In this document: in pieces, positions 9,909 to 19,801 of the stretch
Layout of the letters: each line of letters begins with the position of its first letter
Position numbering within the stretch: the stretch's first letter is position 1
From: Peptostreptococcus stomatis DSM 17678
GTDB lineage: Bacteria; Bacillota; Clostridia; Peptostreptococcales; Peptostreptococcaceae
Direction: 5' to 3'
Assembly: GCF_000147675.1 (NCBI RefSeq)
Contig: NZ_ADGQ01000044.1
Coordinates: forward strand, 1 to 51,430
Length of the DNA stretch: 51,430 nucleotides
Made by a program: the position numbers and the translations under genes
The notes under the pieces: model-generated
Databases searched by the model: none
What the model saw: only the letters and a program-made list of their open reading frames with translations
What the model was told of the DNA's origin: nothing

Positions 9909-10430
9909 TTATTCACTGTCATACTGGACTAGGGTCTGAACATCATATCCATCCAGCTTGTCCCTGCCATTTAGGAAGGTTAATTCAATTAAAAATTCCA
10001 AACATACAACCTGGCCACCCAGTTTTTCTATAAGCTTTACTGCAGCTGCAGTTGTACCACCAGTTGCTAGGAGGTCATCAACTATAGCAACCCTCTGGCC
10101 TGGTTTTATTGCATCCCTGTGGATTTCCAGGATATCAGTCCCGTATTCCAAATCGTATTCAATAGTTTCTACCTCTGATGGTAGCTTACCCGGCTTCCTG
10201 ATAGGAACAAAACCAACTCCTAGGGCATAGGCAACTGGTGTACCAAATATAAAACCTCTTGCTTCCGGTCCAACTATTAGGTCTACCCTCTTCTCTCTTA
10301 AGTAGTCTGCCATCCTATCAACGGCCAGCTTAAAGCCTTCTCCATCGCAAATCAAGGTAGTAATATCTTTAAAACCTATACCTTCTTTTGGGAAATCCTG
10401 GACATTTCTGATTTTTTCTTCTAAATTCAT
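9909..10430 (-). CDS. apt: Adenine phosphoribosyltransferase
   Basis: Salvages adenine with PRPP to AMP. The 173-residue length fits Apt. It begins [18 protein letters not shown] and contains [10 protein letters not shown] and the PRPP-binding loop [16 protein letters not shown]. The frame is open 21 codons further upstream, but the ATG at 10430 has ggagg 6 nt before it and gives the family N-terminus, so I used it. It lies between recJ and relA, a common clostridial order. Confidence 0.95.
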   Translation of the reverse strand: MNLEEKIRNVQDFPKEGIGFKDITTLICDGEGFKLAVDRMADYLREKRVDLIVGPEARGFIFGTPVAYALGVGFVPIRKPGKLPSEVETIEYDLEYGTDILEIHRDAIKPGQRVAIVDDLLATGGTTAAAVKLIEKLGGQVVCLEFLIELTFLNGRDKLDGYDVQTLVQYDSE

Positions 10431-10452
10431 ATATTCCTCCACAGTATCGACC

Positions 10453-12936
10453 CTATAAATTGTATGTCTTAACAAATTTATTGTAGTCTTCACCTATATA
10501 TTCAACAATTTTATTTTTTTCTAAATCTAACTTTATATCTGGCCTAGGCAAGATCTCAACATCAATTGAGTCCCTCTCAAAATCAGCCTCATACCTCATC
10601 AAATTTTCACTGGCTAGAACCCTTAAAATCAAGTCTAACTTGACTGGGTTGACCCCTGTTACTTCAATTAATTGGCTATATTTTATTTTACCTATATTAA
10701 TACCCATCAATTTTTTATATACAACAACAAATTCTTTCCTGTCAAATTCAAGCATCCTAAACTTATTTTTCAAGTATTCAAAATCTGATTTATCATAGTT
10801 GATAAGCAGGTCAGAATCGCCTATATTTTCCAACAAATTCTTGTATTGTTCATAATTGTCTAAATAGTCATATACAATAATTTTATTATATACTTTTAAG
10901 GCCATTTTATCAATATTTCTTGGGCATATAAGGTCTATTTTCTGGTCATAGTATAGATTTTTATCTGACATTGCCCTAAAATACCCATTAATAGTATTCA
11001 CAAGCATTAGGTTTGACTCTCCAAAGTCTAAAGACTGGTTATTTATAGCTTTTTCTCCTTCAAAGTCTTCTGACTCAAACTTAAGCCTAAATATATCATC
11101 TATCCTATTAAGGTCTGCCCTATTTTCTAGACTGGCAAAGTCTTTCCTATCAGATAAGATATCACTCTTATTGGCCCTGCACTTGTCTGGAATCATCATA
11201 TCGATAATTTCACCATAGTATGGGCTTGGATAGAGACTTTTAGGTTTTGACAGTCTCATATCCTTTAATAACAATTGCAGACTAGTCTTATTGTTAAAGG
11301 TGTTTGAATCAACCTGGAAAACCAAGTCAACAAGGTCTCCCTCCTGATAATCTGTCCCCAGATGAGCCATATTAAAACCTATTACGTCAAACTCCATGTC
11401 CTTCTCGACCACCATTTTAAGGTGGTTCTTGTCCCTGCCTATTGTCATCAACCTCTTTAACAGGCACTTTCTCAACATAAAATACGGGGTTGGGTTTTTA
11501 ATGCCAAAAGGCTCTAAAAGGTGGAGGTTTTCCACTAGGTCTAGATTAAGACTAGACTGGTCTATTTCATACTCTACCCTGATTACCTCTACTAAGTCTT
11601 CCTGGTCTAGTTCATAGTTGGCTATCTGGTTTATCTTTTCCCTTAGTAGGCCTATCTTGGCCACTTCCATGCTCATACCTGCAGCCTGTTGGTGACCACC
11701 AAACTTGGTCATATAGTCCCTACACTCATAAAGGGCTGAAAATATGTCAAATCCCTTTATAGACCTCGCAGACCCTACTGCTATATCCCCTTCCTCACAA
11801 AGAAGGATGCAGGGTTTATAGTATTTTTCTGTAACCTTAGATGCAACTATACCTATAATACCATGGTGCCAGTCCTCCCCCGAAACCACTAAGACCTTGT
11901 CATCCCTGTATGAAGGATCCTTGGATATTATATCCTCTACTTCCATATGAATCCTAGCTTCTACTTCCTGTCTTTCTGTATTTTTTGTATCCATCATAAG
12001 GGCCAAGTTTCTTGCCTCTTGTAGATTGTCACTTGTAAATAGGTCAACACCCAAGTTTGAAAATCCCAGTCTACCTGAGGCATTAATCCTAGGCCCTATT
12101 GCAAAGCCCAGGTGGGAACTCTTTATCTTTGTCCCATCTAGTCCACATACTTCTAAAAGAGCCTTCATCCCTATATTATTACCCTGGCCTAAAATCTCCA
12201 TACCATTCTTTACAATTATCCTGTTTTCATCCAGTATGGGCATTATATCACATATGGTAGCTAGAGAAACTATCTCCAAATACCTATTTATATTTTTATA
12301 AAAGTCCTCATTTCCTGATAGGGCATGGATTAGTTTGAAGGCTACACCACAGCCACATATTCCTTCGAAGGGGTATGAACAGTCTTCCCTCTTTGGGTCT
12401 ACCACTGCATAGGCAGCTGGTAGGCTTTCCTGGCATTCATGGTGGTCTGTTATTATAACATCTATTCCTAGCCCCCTGGCATATTCAACCTCTTTTACAG
12501 AAGTAATACCACAGTCTACTGTTATTATTAGCCTGCCATCCTGACTGCCTATATGGTCTATTGCCTCTATATTCAAGCCATATCCCTCTTCCAACCTATT
12601 AGGTATATAGTAGTCAACCGGATAGCCTATGGACTTAAAATACAAGACCATAATAGATGTTGATGATACACCATCCACATCATAGTCCCCAAAAATCCAT
12701 ATCTTTTCTTTTCTCGATATAGCCTGCCTTATCCTCTCCACTGCCTTGTCCATATCCTTTAGCAGAAAGGGGTCTCTGAGATACTTCAAGGATGGGTCTG
12801 TAAACATCTCTACCTGATCTTGGCTCTCTATACCCCTGTTAAGAAGGATTTGACCTATTTCCTTTGATATAGACATGGACTCCATCAAGTCATTTCTAGA
12901 TGGCTCCTGCCTATGTAATATATTCCATTTTTTCAT
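10453..12936 (-). CDS. recJ: Single-stranded-DNA-specific exonuclease RecJ
   Basis: 5'-3' ssDNA exonuclease for recombination and mismatch or base-excision repair. It is 827 residues. DHH-family metal motifs are visible: [15 protein letters not shown] near residue 80 and [10 protein letters not shown] near 158, then the DHHA1 glycine-rich block with [11 protein letters not shown] (about 410) and an OB-type domain. A long C-terminal region beyond about residue 560 is more divergent, as in Firmicute RecJ. The ATG at 12936 is preferred over the TTG one codon earlier because ggagg is 6 nt upstream of it. It sits 12 nt after the UbiB-like gene. Confidence 0.94.
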   Translation of the reverse strand: MKKWNILHRQEPSRNDLMESMSISKEIGQILLNRGIESQDQVEMFTDPSLKYLRDPFLLKDMDKAVERIRQAISRKEKIWIFGDYDVDGVSSTSIMVLYFKSIGYPVDYYIPNRLEEGYGLNIEAIDHIGSQDGRLIITVDCGITSVKEVEYARGLGIDVIITDHHECQESLPAAYAVVDPKREDCSYPFEGICGCGVAFKLIHALSGNEDFYKNINRYLEIVSLATICDIMPILDENRIIVKNGMEILGQGNNIGMKALLEVCGLDGTKIKSSHLGFAIGPRINASGRLGFSNLGVDLFTSDNLQEARNLALMMDTKNTERQEVEARIHMEVEDIISKDPSYRDDKVLVVSGEDWHHGIIGIVASKVTEKYYKPCILLCEEGDIAVGSARSIKGFDIFSALYECRDYMTKFGGHQQAAGMSMEVAKIGLLREKINQIANYELDQEDLVEVIRVEYEIDQSSLNLDLVENLHLLEPFGIKNPTPYFMLRKCLLKRLMTIGRDKNHLKMVVEKDMEFDVIGFNMAHLGTDYQEGDLVDLVFQVDSNTFNNKTSLQLLLKDMRLSKPKSLYPSPYYGEIIDMMIPDKCRANKSDILSDRKDFASLENRADLNRIDDIFRLKFESEDFEGEKAINNQSLDFGESNLMLVNTINGYFRAMSDKNLYYDQKIDLICPRNIDKMALKVYNKIIVYDYLDNYEQYKNLLENIGDSDLLINYDKSDFEYLKNKFRMLEFDRKEFVVVYKKLMGINIGKIKYSQLIEVTGVNPVKLDLILRVLASENLMRYEADFERDSIDVEILPRPDIKLDLEKNKIVEYIGEDYNKFVKTYNL

Positions 12937-12948
12937 CAAAATCCTCCC

Positions 12949-14616
12949 CTATTTCTTGTTGTGGTAGTTGTTCCTAAATATTAAAAATACCAGGGTAATA
13001 CCAATAACAAAGGATATCATAAATCCTATTATACTCACATACTTGATCATTATGCTATTTTGTATATTTGATGAAGCCAGTATAAGAGATGAACCTACTA
13101 TACAGGCTGCTAGCATAATACTCATAGACATCTGAGTTGTGAATTTTTTTATGCTATTATCTAGACTAGGAGATTTTAATTCCCCCAACTCTAGTTTCAT
13201 GTTATTCTTCTCTAATATAGATAGGATGGTCTTTATCTGACCTGGTACCGTAATCCACTCGTAGTAGTACTCGTCCACATTGGATTTTAATCTTAAAAGG
13301 TTCCTCTTAATATCCACCTTTTCTTCCCTATAATACTTCAGGTATGAGTTGGCGATACTCTCTACACTGAAATCATTATATAGGCCCCTAGATGTCCCTT
13401 CAAGGGTTATTACAGTCTTACCTAGTATGATAAGCTGTGAAGGCAACTTAATCTTGTGGTTCCTCATAAACCTAAAGACCTCATCCAAGATGTCGGTTAT
13501 CCTTAACCTATCAAAAGGTATATCATAGTAGTAATGAATCAAATAAAGCAGGTCTCTTCTCAGGCCCTCTGTGTTTATGTCAACTGACATGGCATCCATA
13601 TCAGTCAAAACCCTGATAATCTTATCAATATTTTTGTTTGTAGAGGCGATAATTAACTGGTTTAGGTAGCCTAGGGTCTTATCGTCTATCAGGCCTATCA
13701 TACCAAAATCTATATATGCCAGACGACCGTCATCCAGTATATACATATTGCCCGGGTGGGGGTCAGCATGGAAGAAACCACAAGTCATGGCCTGCCTAAA
13801 AAATGACCTCACACTTATATCTACTATCCTCTTTTTTTCCTGGTCATCAAGGTAATGTTGGTCTAGCTCAGACAAGCATACGCCCTCAATCTTTTCCATT
13901 ACCAGGATCTTCTTACTCGTATAGTCACTAAATATCTCAGGTATAAATACCTCACTACTATTTTTAAATATCTTACCTAGTTTGACCCCATTTACTGACT
14001 CAAACTTGTAGTCTAACTCTCTTAAAAGCTGGATTTCCATTTCCTTGATAAGTTCTTCAACATCTAGGTTAAAGTCTTTTTTAATACTATTTAGGCTGGA
14101 TGCAATGTTCTTCAAAATACTTATATCCGCCTTTATAGTCGACTCTATTCCTGGCCTCTGAATCTTTATAACGACCTTTCTACCATCAAGGAGCTTGGCC
14201 TCATAAACCTGACCAATCGATGCCGCTGCTATCGGGTCTTGACTGATATAGGAAAATACCTGGTCTCTTGGAAATCCTAATTCTTCATCCAATATAGCCA
14301 TGGCCACGTCATTGTCAAACATCTCTACATTGTCTCTCAGCTTGCTTAGTTCGCCTATTATTTCATCGTCAAAGATATCCTTCCTTGTACTTAAAATCTG
14401 GCCTATTTTGATGTAGGTAGGTCCTAACTCCTCTAGGGCGCACTTAAGCCTTTGGGCAGTTGTCATAGACTTGCTCTTGATACTAGGACCATGTCCAACT
14501 ACCTTGGCAGTCATGGAATCCTTGTTAAGCCTGTCTACGATAAATCCAAATCCATATTTAATTAAAACACCTGCTATTTCCTTATATCTGCCTAGATATT
14601 TGTAACTTATCCTCAT
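12949..14616 (-). CDS. UbiB/ABC1/AarF-family atypical kinase-like protein
   Basis: A 555-residue protein with the ABC1 kinase-like fold: the KxGQ region (GPTYIKIGQILSTR), the alanine-rich loop AAASIGQVYEAKL, the lysine strand KVVIKIQRPGI, the catalytic-loop equivalent HADPHPGNMYI and the metal-binding YIDFGMIG. Two hydrophobic helices end the protein (about 495-515 and 525-548), so it is probably membrane-bound. In respiring bacteria the family supports ubiquinone synthesis. An anaerobic Clostridium-like cell is not expected to make ubiquinone, so its role here is unknown, perhaps isoprenoid-lipid related. The start lies 3 nt past the scfB stop with aaggtga as ribosome site. Confidence 0.9.
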   Translation of the reverse strand: MRISYKYLGRYKEIAGVLIKYGFGFIVDRLNKDSMTAKVVGHGPSIKSKSMTTAQRLKCALEELGPTYIKIGQILSTRKDIFDDEIIGELSKLRDNVEMFDNDVAMAILDEELGFPRDQVFSYISQDPIAAASIGQVYEAKLLDGRKVVIKIQRPGIESTIKADISILKNIASSLNSIKKDFNLDVEELIKEMEIQLLRELDYKFESVNGVKLGKIFKNSSEVFIPEIFSDYTSKKILVMEKIEGVCLSELDQHYLDDQEKKRIVDISVRSFFRQAMTCGFFHADPHPGNMYILDDGRLAYIDFGMIGLIDDKTLGYLNQLIIASTNKNIDKIIRVLTDMDAMSVDINTEGLRRDLLYLIHYYYDIPFDRLRITDILDEVFRFMRNHKIKLPSQLIILGKTVITLEGTSRGLYNDFSVESIANSYLKYYREEKVDIKRNLLRLKSNVDEYYYEWITVPGQIKTILSILEKNNMKLELGELKSPSLDNSIKKFTTQMSMSIMLAACIVGSSLILASSNIQNSIMIKYVSIIGFMISFVIGITLVFLIFRNNYHNKK

Positions 14617-14619
14617 ATA

Positions 14620-15993
14620 TTATTCACCTTCAGTCAGTAATTTTGCCTGAATCATTATGGCACATTCCGTCCTCTTCTTCTGCATTTCACATCCCAAATC
14701 ATATGGTTTTTTAATATCATTATTAAAGTTAATTGCATTGGCATGACATCCACCAGAACAGTAGAACTTGTTCCAACATGTTTGGCAAGTTTCCTTGTTA
14801 TATACATGAGCCTCCCTGAACATATTTGTTATATCTTCAGGTATCTCAATCTTTTCATTATTTATATTGCCTAGAATATATTCTTCCTTTCCTACAAACT
14901 GGTGACATGGGTAGATATCCCCATTTGGCACTATAGATATATACTCATTACCTGCCCCACAACCTGTTATTCTCTTGATAACACACGGGCCCTGGTTTAA
15001 GTCTATCATAAAGTGGAAGAACTTCATCTTCTCTCCCCTCAACTGCCTATCTGCCAATTCATCTGCAAAAGATTCATACTCCTCGAATATCTTTGGTAAG
15101 TCTTCCTCTCTTAGGGCAAATGGGTTAGTCTCATCATCTACAACCGGCTCTATAGATGTCAACTCAAAGCCAAGGTCAGCAAAATGCTTGACATCCTCTG
15201 AAAAGTCCAGGTTGTCCCTGGTAAAGGTACCCCTCACATAGTAGTACTTGTCTTTAGGCCTCTGACTAACCAATTTCTGGAACTTAGGTACTATGATATC
15301 ATAACTACCCTTATCATTTACAGTTGGCCTCATGCTATCATTGACATCCTTCCTACCATCAAGTGATAGGACTACATTATGCATGTGTTCATTTATAAAG
15401 TCTATCTTCTCATCATCAAGAAGGACACCATTAGTAGTAATTGTAAACCTTATATTCTTACCGGCAGGCTTTTCAACTTCCCTACCATACTTTACCAATT
15501 CCTTGACTACTGGCCAGTTCATAAGTGGCTCACCACCAAAGAAGTCTATTTCAAGATTTCTCCTGTTGCCAGAATTAGCAATCAGGTAGTCAAGGGCCTT
15601 CTTGCCTACCTCTAGTGGCATTAGTTCAGCCTTACCTCCAAAGTCACCCTGCTTAGCAAAACAATACTTACACTTTAGGTTGCAGTCGTGGGCGACGTTT
15701 AGACAGAGTGCCTTTACCACCGGTTGTCTATTTACAAAACTTGGATGGAACTTATACTCATCTTCTGAATAAAGTAGTCCCTCCTCTTCTAGATTTTTTA
15801 TTTCTTCATAGGCCTCCCTGACCTTATCAGCCTCAAATTCACCTGCTAAAAGCTCTACTATATCTTCTAAGTCATTTTCCTTATAAAAATCCAGTACTCT
15901 ATATGTCACATCATCTATAACGTGAACAGCCCCCCCATTCACGTCTATGACGATATTATATCCATTCAAACTATACTTGTGTATTAATTCCAC
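14620..15993 (-). CDS. scfB: SCIFF peptide maturase, radical SAM/SPASM
   Basis: A 457-residue radical SAM enzyme matching the six-Cys-in-45 (SCIFF) peptide maturase family, which installs Cys-to-Thr thioether links (CteB type). The N-terminal part (SLNGYNIVIDVNGGAVHVID) is the RiPP-recognition-like region. The 4Fe-4S motif is C104-x3-C108-x2-C111 (HDCNLKCKYCF). The C-terminal SPASM cysteines appear in ITGCGAGNEY, DIYPCHQF and TCQTCWNKFYCSGGCHAN. The start is GTG, 8 nt after ggagg. Its own promoter is at 16030-16059. The Cys-rich precursor gene normally just upstream is not in the 150-nt gap. Confidence 0.92.
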   Translation of the reverse strand: MELIHKYSLNGYNIVIDVNGGAVHVIDDVTYRVLDFYKENDLEDIVELLAGEFEADKVREAYEEIKNLEEEGLLYSEDEYKFHPSFVNRQPVVKALCLNVAHDCNLKCKYCFAKQGDFGGKAELMPLEVGKKALDYLIANSGNRRNLEIDFFGGEPLMNWPVVKELVKYGREVEKPAGKNIRFTITTNGVLLDDEKIDFINEHMHNVVLSLDGRKDVNDSMRPTVNDKGSYDIIVPKFQKLVSQRPKDKYYYVRGTFTRDNLDFSEDVKHFADLGFELTSIEPVVDDETNPFALREEDLPKIFEEYESFADELADRQLRGEKMKFFHFMIDLNQGPCVIKRITGCGAGNEYISIVPNGDIYPCHQFVGKEEYILGNINNEKIEIPEDITNMFREAHVYNKETCQTCWNKFYCSGGCHANAINFNNDIKKPYDLGCEMQKKRTECAIMIQAKLLTEGE

Positions 15994-16029
15994 CTTATTT
16001 CCTCCTATTTTAAAAATCCTTTACTCTTT

Positions 16030-16059
16030 ATTATACCACACCATTATAAGACTATACAA
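16030..16059 (-). promoter_or_regulatory. Promoter of scfB operon
   Basis: Sigma-A-like elements read on the minus strand: TTGTAT (16054-16059), an 18-nt spacer and TATAAT (16030-16035), about 37 nt before the scfB start codon. The -35 box directly abuts the terminator of the upstream lipoprotein gene. Confidence 0.65.
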
Positions 16060-16060
16060 A

Positions 16061-16088
16061 AAAACCAACCCATATGGATTGGTTTTTA
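16061..16088 (-). terminator. Intrinsic terminator of lipoprotein gene
   Basis: On the minus strand AAACCAATCC and GGGTTGGTTT pair (one G-U) around a short loop, followed by a run of T. It ends the transcript of the gene at 16144-17118. Confidence 0.85.
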
Positions 16089-16143
16089 TTTAAATATTAG
16101 TTTTATTTTCTTATTTAGGTTTAATCAATGTCCAATTATGCCA

Positions 16144-17118
16144 TTAATTACCATAAAAGGCTGCCTTAAAGGCCTCTACGAAAATAGATCTGGCTTCAGC
16201 TATCTGACTTCCCTGGATTGGACTATCTCCTTCTAGGTCATTAAACATCTGAGTTGCTACAGCTTCAAGCTGGCTTTCACTACCTCCACCCTGCTTGAAA
16301 CTACTACCCGCATTAGCACCGGCACTCTTAATTTCACTTCTTAGACTGTTATTCAAACTAGAAACCTTAGGAACAAATCCTGGGTCATCATTAGAGTTTG
16401 AATCACTGTTACTTGGCTTAGTATTGTTTGAAGGCCTCTTATTCTTGTTAGAATCTTCATTAGACCTTCTCTTATTTGACTTCTGGTCAGAGTCCTTATC
16501 TTCGTCTTTCTTATTGTTTGACTTGCTCTTATTTTTGTCAGTACTTGAAGATGAATTATTCTTGTCTACTTCATCTGTCGTAGTCTTGTCGTCATTTGCC
16601 TTAACAGACTTACCTCTAACCTTTTCAACGTCCTGTCTTATCTTATCCATCTTTTCCTTGAAATCTTTAAACAAGTTATCATACTCCTTCAATTCCTTCT
16701 TGTACTTAGCTGAATCTGTAAGAACATGGTCTGCCATGTCAAGGGATTTTACATACATCTTTTTCAAGATATCCTTAGCCTCATTTAGGGGCTTGTACTT
16801 AATATCTGTACTAGCCAAAAGAGTCTGGCCATTTTTGATTAAGTCCTTGGCTGATACTAGGTCACTCTCAAGGTCTGGGTTTTTACTAGCATCACTTATT
16901 GTCTTCAAGTTATTCTTGAGATCATTGTAATATGACAATATTTCCTTATATTCAACAACCACTTCTTCTACATTGTCTTTTGTAATCTCTGTAATATATT
17001 CTGTTTTCTGGGTTTTATCACTATTTTTGGTATCAGTTTTTTTATTGCTACCACAGCCTACTGTCAAAGTCATGGCAAGTACCAAGCTGGCAGCAATAGC
17101 CTTCTTGAATAAATTCAA
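16144..17118 (-). CDS. Predicted surface lipoprotein, function unknown
   Basis: A 324-residue protein with a type II signal peptide: a basic start (MNLFKKA), a hydrophobic core and the lipobox LTVGC near residue 22, so it should be lipid-anchored outside the membrane. Residues about 45-165 are Lys/Glu/Leu-rich and look helical or coiled. Residues about 170-255 are a low-complexity Ser/Asn/Lys/Asp linker. The last 70 residues form a small Ala- and Gly-containing region. I do not recognise a known domain. The start codon is TTG with ggaggtga 4 nt upstream. It has its own promoter and terminator, so it is monocistronic. Confidence 0.8.
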   Translation of the reverse strand: MNLFKKAIAASLVLAMTLTVGCGSNKKTDTKNSDKTQKTEYITEITKDNVEEVVVEYKEILSYYNDLKNNLKTISDASKNPDLESDLVSAKDLIKNGQTLLASTDIKYKPLNEAKDILKKMYVKSLDMADHVLTDSAKYKKELKEYDNLFKDFKEKMDKIRQDVEKVRGKSVKANDDKTTTDEVDKNNSSSSTDKNKSKSNNKKDEDKDSDQKSNKRRSNEDSNKNKRPSNNTKPSNSDSNSNDDPGFVPKVSSLNNSLRSEIKSAGANAGSSFKQGGGSESQLEAVATQMFNDLEGDSPIQGSQIAEARSIFVEAFKAAFYGN

Positions 17119-17148
17119 AAAATCACCTCCGTTTCATAGATACTTTTT

Positions 17149-17177
17149 ATTATACCATATTTTCTTGCAATTCACAA
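17149..17177 (-). promoter_or_regulatory. Promoter of lipoprotein gene
   Basis: Minus-strand TTGTGA (17172-17177), 17-nt spacer, TATAAT (17149-17154), 31 nt before the TTG start. The same -35 variant TTGTGA is used at the secA promoter. Confidence 0.65.
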
Positions 17178-17396
17178 AAAATATATAATTATTCTTGTAT
17201 ATAAGTGTTTATACACATATTTTTTTGCATTGTAGGTCACAAAAATATTTAATATTTCACTTGAATTCCTACGATATAATAAATCACCTAAATTATCCAG
17301 CAAGAGCATTGACTTTGCGCCATCATAGGCTAATTCATATTCTGTATTTGCATACAGGTCATTTAGTGCTTCATTAGCCGCCAAATATTTCATCAA
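17172..17396 (-). CDS. Doubtful small ORF overlapping the end of the SPL-like gene
   Basis: A 74-codon frame starting 23 nt inside the end of the upstream radical SAM gene. The first 47 residues (MMKYLAANEALNDLYANTEY onward) have ordinary composition, while the last third is AT-rich and runs into the lipoprotein promoter. No ribosome site precedes the ATG pair, though coupling to the upstream stop is possible. It could be a small coupled protein, a decayed gene remnant or chance. No function can be suggested. Confidence 0.2.
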   Translation of the reverse strand: MMKYLAANEALNDLYANTEYELAYDGAKSMLLLDNLGDLLYRRNSSEILNIFVTYNAKKYVYKHLYTRIIIYFL

Positions 17397-18261
17397 AAAA
17401 ACTTAGTTGCTTTGAAATTTCCTTTTCCTCAAATAAATTCAAGTAATTAAATATAGCCTCATTATCATGGGCAATATTATTCTGCTCACAAAATCTGTGA
17501 AATAGACCCATTAACTTTTTATTATTTTGACTGGTCACTATATAGCTGTTTCTGTATTCACTCATATATTGATTTTTCAATCTTGGAAACTTTTTATCTA
17601 GTTGGGAATAAAAATATTCTCTGTTACCATCCCTAAGTGTAAGACCCATACCAAAGCATATTATCCCATATACACCGGCATCTTTACAATAATTCAAAAT
17701 CCCAAGAATATTCTCTTCCGTATCATTTATGTATGGCAATATTGGACATAGCCAAACTACTGTCGGTATCCCTTCATCTCGCAATACTTTTAATGCTTCA
17801 AACCTTTGTCTCGTAGTTGAAACATTGGGTTCAATTTTTTTGCACATATCTTCATTATAGGTTGTCAAGGTCATTTGAATAACACATTTAGTTTTTGAAT
17901 TTATTGCCTTAAGTAAATCTATATCTCTTAAGACATTCGCAGATTTCGTTATCAGTGTAGCACCGAATCCATACTTATTTATTAGTTCAAGAGCTTTTTT
18001 CGTATAGTTTAAGTCTAATTCTTCACTAAGATATGGATCTGTCATGGAGCCCAAACCAATCATACATTTTTTCCTCTTTCGTCTTAATCTTTCTTCCAGA
18101 AGACTTATTCCGTTTTCTTTTACCTCTATATCCTCAAATTTATGGTTCATCTGGTAACAATCACTTCTTGAGTCACAATATATACATCCATGTGTACAAC
18201 CCCTAAACAAGTTCATTCCATTTTTTGAAGATAAGATTCCTTTTACTTTAGTAAAATGCAC
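17374..18261 (-). CDS. SPL-family radical SAM protein
   Basis: A 295-residue radical SAM protein resembling the spore-photoproduct-lyase-like/Rv2578c branch. The cluster motif is C22-x3-C26-x2-C29 in RGCTHGCIYCDSRSDCY. Typical family blocks are GLGSMTDPYLSEE, ATLITKSANVLRDIDLL, IQMTLTTYNEDM and IEPNVSTTRQRFEAL. True spore photoproduct lyases repair UV-damaged thymines; this branch is wider and mostly uncharacterised, so a DNA-repair role is only a suggestion. It follows the clbS-like gene by 14 nt and probably shares its regulated promoter. The C-terminal QLSFFDEIF is typical of the branch, so it looks full length. Confidence 0.85.
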   Translation of the reverse strand: MHFTKVKGILSSKNGMNLFRGCTHGCIYCDSRSDCYQMNHKFEDIEVKENGISLLEERLRRKRKKCMIGLGSMTDPYLSEELDLNYTKKALELINKYGFGATLITKSANVLRDIDLLKAINSKTKCVIQMTLTTYNEDMCKKIEPNVSTTRQRFEALKVLRDEGIPTVVWLCPILPYINDTEENILGILNYCKDAGVYGIICFGMGLTLRDGNREYFYSQLDKKFPRLKNQYMSEYRNSYIVTSQNNKKLMGLFHRFCEQNNIAHDNEAIFNYLNLFEEKEISKQLSFFDEIFGG

Positions 18262-18275
18262 TTTAAATCCCTACC

Positions 18276-18821
18276 CTACTCTTTTGATTTGCAATTTTTC
18301 CTATGAGTTTTAAGCTTTTTCATAGCCCAATCATAATGGCTCGAGGTCGCACTTACAAAATAAGACCCAAGTACACTTCCTCCGACCCACTTATATATCT
18401 CTTTTGTAAACAATTCTTCATCTGTGAATGTTTCAGCCAACTCTAAAACATCCCTATGGGATTTATGAAACATTTCAGTCGCACTTTCAAGAGAAGTATT
18501 TTGGTGTTTCTTCCAAAATTCTATGTTCATATCCCCATAAGTTTTCCAGTTATATGGTTTAGGCAAAAATGGCCTTTCTTCCCCTTTTTGATTAGAATAT
18601 ACCCATTTTAAAATAAGCTGATGCCATTCATAGAGATGAATTAAAATATCTCTTAAATTCTTATCTCTTTTCCAATGAGCTTCTTTTTTCTTTTCATCTT
18701 TTGAAAAATCAAAAGGTGTATTTAACTCATCCTCGGTCATATTTGAAATAAGTAAATTAAACTTTTCATAGTTTTCCTTGGCAGCAGTCAATAAATCTTT
18801 TTTTGTTCTAGGTCTTGACAT
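18276..18821 (-). CDS. ClbS/DfsB family protein
   Basis: A 181-residue four-helix-bundle protein of the DinB superfamily, ClbS/DfsB group (DUF1706, PF08020). It starts MSRPRTKKDLLTAAKENYEKF. The blocks WKRDKNLRDILIHLYEWHQL, RPFLPKPYNWKTYGDMN and SYFVSATSSHYDWAMKKLK are typical of the family, and His/Asp positions that could bind metal are present. ClbS protects colibactin producers by hydrolysing the genotoxin's cyclopropane warhead; most homologues have no assigned substrate. The promoter upstream carries a palindrome also found before the neighbouring WYL regulator. The gene is probably co-transcribed with the SPL-like gene. Confidence 0.85.
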   Translation of the reverse strand: MSRPRTKKDLLTAAKENYEKFNLLISNMTEDELNTPFDFSKDEKKKEAHWKRDKNLRDILIHLYEWHQLILKWVYSNQKGEERPFLPKPYNWKTYGDMNIEFWKKHQNTSLESATEMFHKSHRDVLELAETFTDEELFTKEIYKWVGGSVLGSYFVSATSSHYDWAMKKLKTHRKNCKSKE

Positions 18822-18853
18822 AATCTAATCCCCCTTTGTCTTTTGATTATTTT

Positions 18854-18886
18854 ATTATACAGGAAGATACTTGACACCATATGTCA
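18854..18886 (-). promoter_or_regulatory. Promoter and palindromic operator of the clbS-like/SPL-like operon
   Basis: The -10 TATAAT is at 18854-18859 (minus strand). The palindrome TGACA-N5-TGTCA is at 18872-18886, overlapping the expected -35 position, where only a poor match (ATATGG) exists. The palindrome includes the TGA stop codon of the yafY-like gene. The site differs by few bases from the one at 19818-19834. Confidence 0.65.
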
Positions 18887-19783
18887 TATTATATATTTTT
18901 CTGCCATTTTATTTATCATTTCCTTAATCTGTATTCGTATCTCCTTTGGCTCTAATACTTCAGCACTATCTCCAAAGGAAAGAATATAGTTAAATAAGTT
19001 ATAATCATTTGGCATCTCTATTTCAACATATAAATCTCCATCATCTTCTACGATTTCTCCCTTTAACTCATCATATACTCTAAAGGCAACTTTATGATCA
19101 AACTTAACTTTGATATTGACTGTATTTTCATATGGAATTTCTTTTTTCAGTATTAAATTTTCAAAGCTGTCTTCGAATTTTTCGGCATGAACTTCTAAAT
19201 TTTTTATCCTAGACAATTTAAAATACCTAAAGTCATTTCTAAGTAAACATAGGGCATATAGGTACCAGTCCTGTCCTTTAAAAAGAAGCCTCACAGGTTT
19301 AACTCTTCTGCTTGTTTCTTCTTCATTGCTACTAAAGTATGAGAATGAAATAATACTCTTACTTAAAATGGCAGATTTAATATCATTAAATGTTCTTTCA
19401 TACATCTTGTTGTTTTGCCAATTATTGAAGTCGACCTCAATCCAATTAGTACTTTTCATTTTAAATAATGCAGACAGTTTAGTCATGAGTTCATTTTCAT
19501 AATGTTTAGTAGTATTATCCAATCCTTGAAGAGCAGACATAATTTGCTCTTTTTCCCTTTCAGTAAGCAATGATTTGCTCAGCACAAAATCTTTGGCAAT
19601 TTCTATACCACCACCCTTTCCTTGAGTGGCATAAATTGGTATCCCAGCACTGCTAATTGAGTCAATATCTCGATAAATCGTTCTGACTGACACTTCAAAT
19701 TTATCTGCAAGCTCATTTGCCGTAACTTTCTCTTTTTCTAAAATGTAATATAGTATCCTAAACAATCTATTATTTTTCATCAT
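18884..19783 (-). CDS. YafY/DeoR-type WYL-domain transcriptional regulator
   Basis: A 299-residue regulator. The N-terminal winged helix-turn-helix reads NNRLFRILYYILEKEKVTAN then VSVRTIYRDIDSISSAGIPIYA. A WYL domain follows in the middle (VKPVRLLFKGQDWYLYALCL, then RYFKLSRIKNLEV), and a WCX-like C-terminus after it. WYL proteins sense nucleic-acid or nucleotide ligands and often control stress or defence genes. I used the ATG at 19783, 7 nt after gaggag; the frame is open to 19834, but that extension crosses the promoter and operator. The gene sits directly upstream of the clbS-like/SPL-like pair and shares an operator with it, so autoregulation plus control of the pair is likely. Confidence 0.9.
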   Translation of the reverse strand: MMKNNRLFRILYYILEKEKVTANELADKFEVSVRTIYRDIDSISSAGIPIYATQGKGGGIEIAKDFVLSKSLLTEREKEQIMSALQGLDNTTKHYENELMTKLSALFKMKSTNWIEVDFNNWQNNKMYERTFNDIKSAILSKSIISFSYFSSNEEETSRRVKPVRLLFKGQDWYLYALCLLRNDFRYFKLSRIKNLEVHAEKFEDSFENLILKKEIPYENTVNIKVKFDHKVAFRVYDELKGEIVEDDGDLYVEIEMPNDYNLFNYILSFGDSAEVLEPKEIRIQIKEMINKMAEKYII

Positions 19784-19801
19784 CTTAAATCTCCTCGATT
19801 C

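Noticed and set aside
15994-16143. Possible SCIFF precursor gene upstream of scfB
   Set aside because: I looked for a short Cys-rich frame; the gap contains only a ribosome site, promoter and terminator.
16295-16930. 211-codon plus-strand frame opposite the lipoprotein gene
   Set aside because: It is a mirror of the Lys/Ser/Asp-rich low-complexity region, giving a Leu/Ser/Phe-rich product. It has no ribosome site and the opposite frame has a clear lipobox protein.
18276-18821. Colibactin-type biosynthesis locus implied by the ClbS-like gene
   Set aside because: No polyketide or peptide synthetase genes are present; ClbS/DfsB homologues are common without any toxin cluster.
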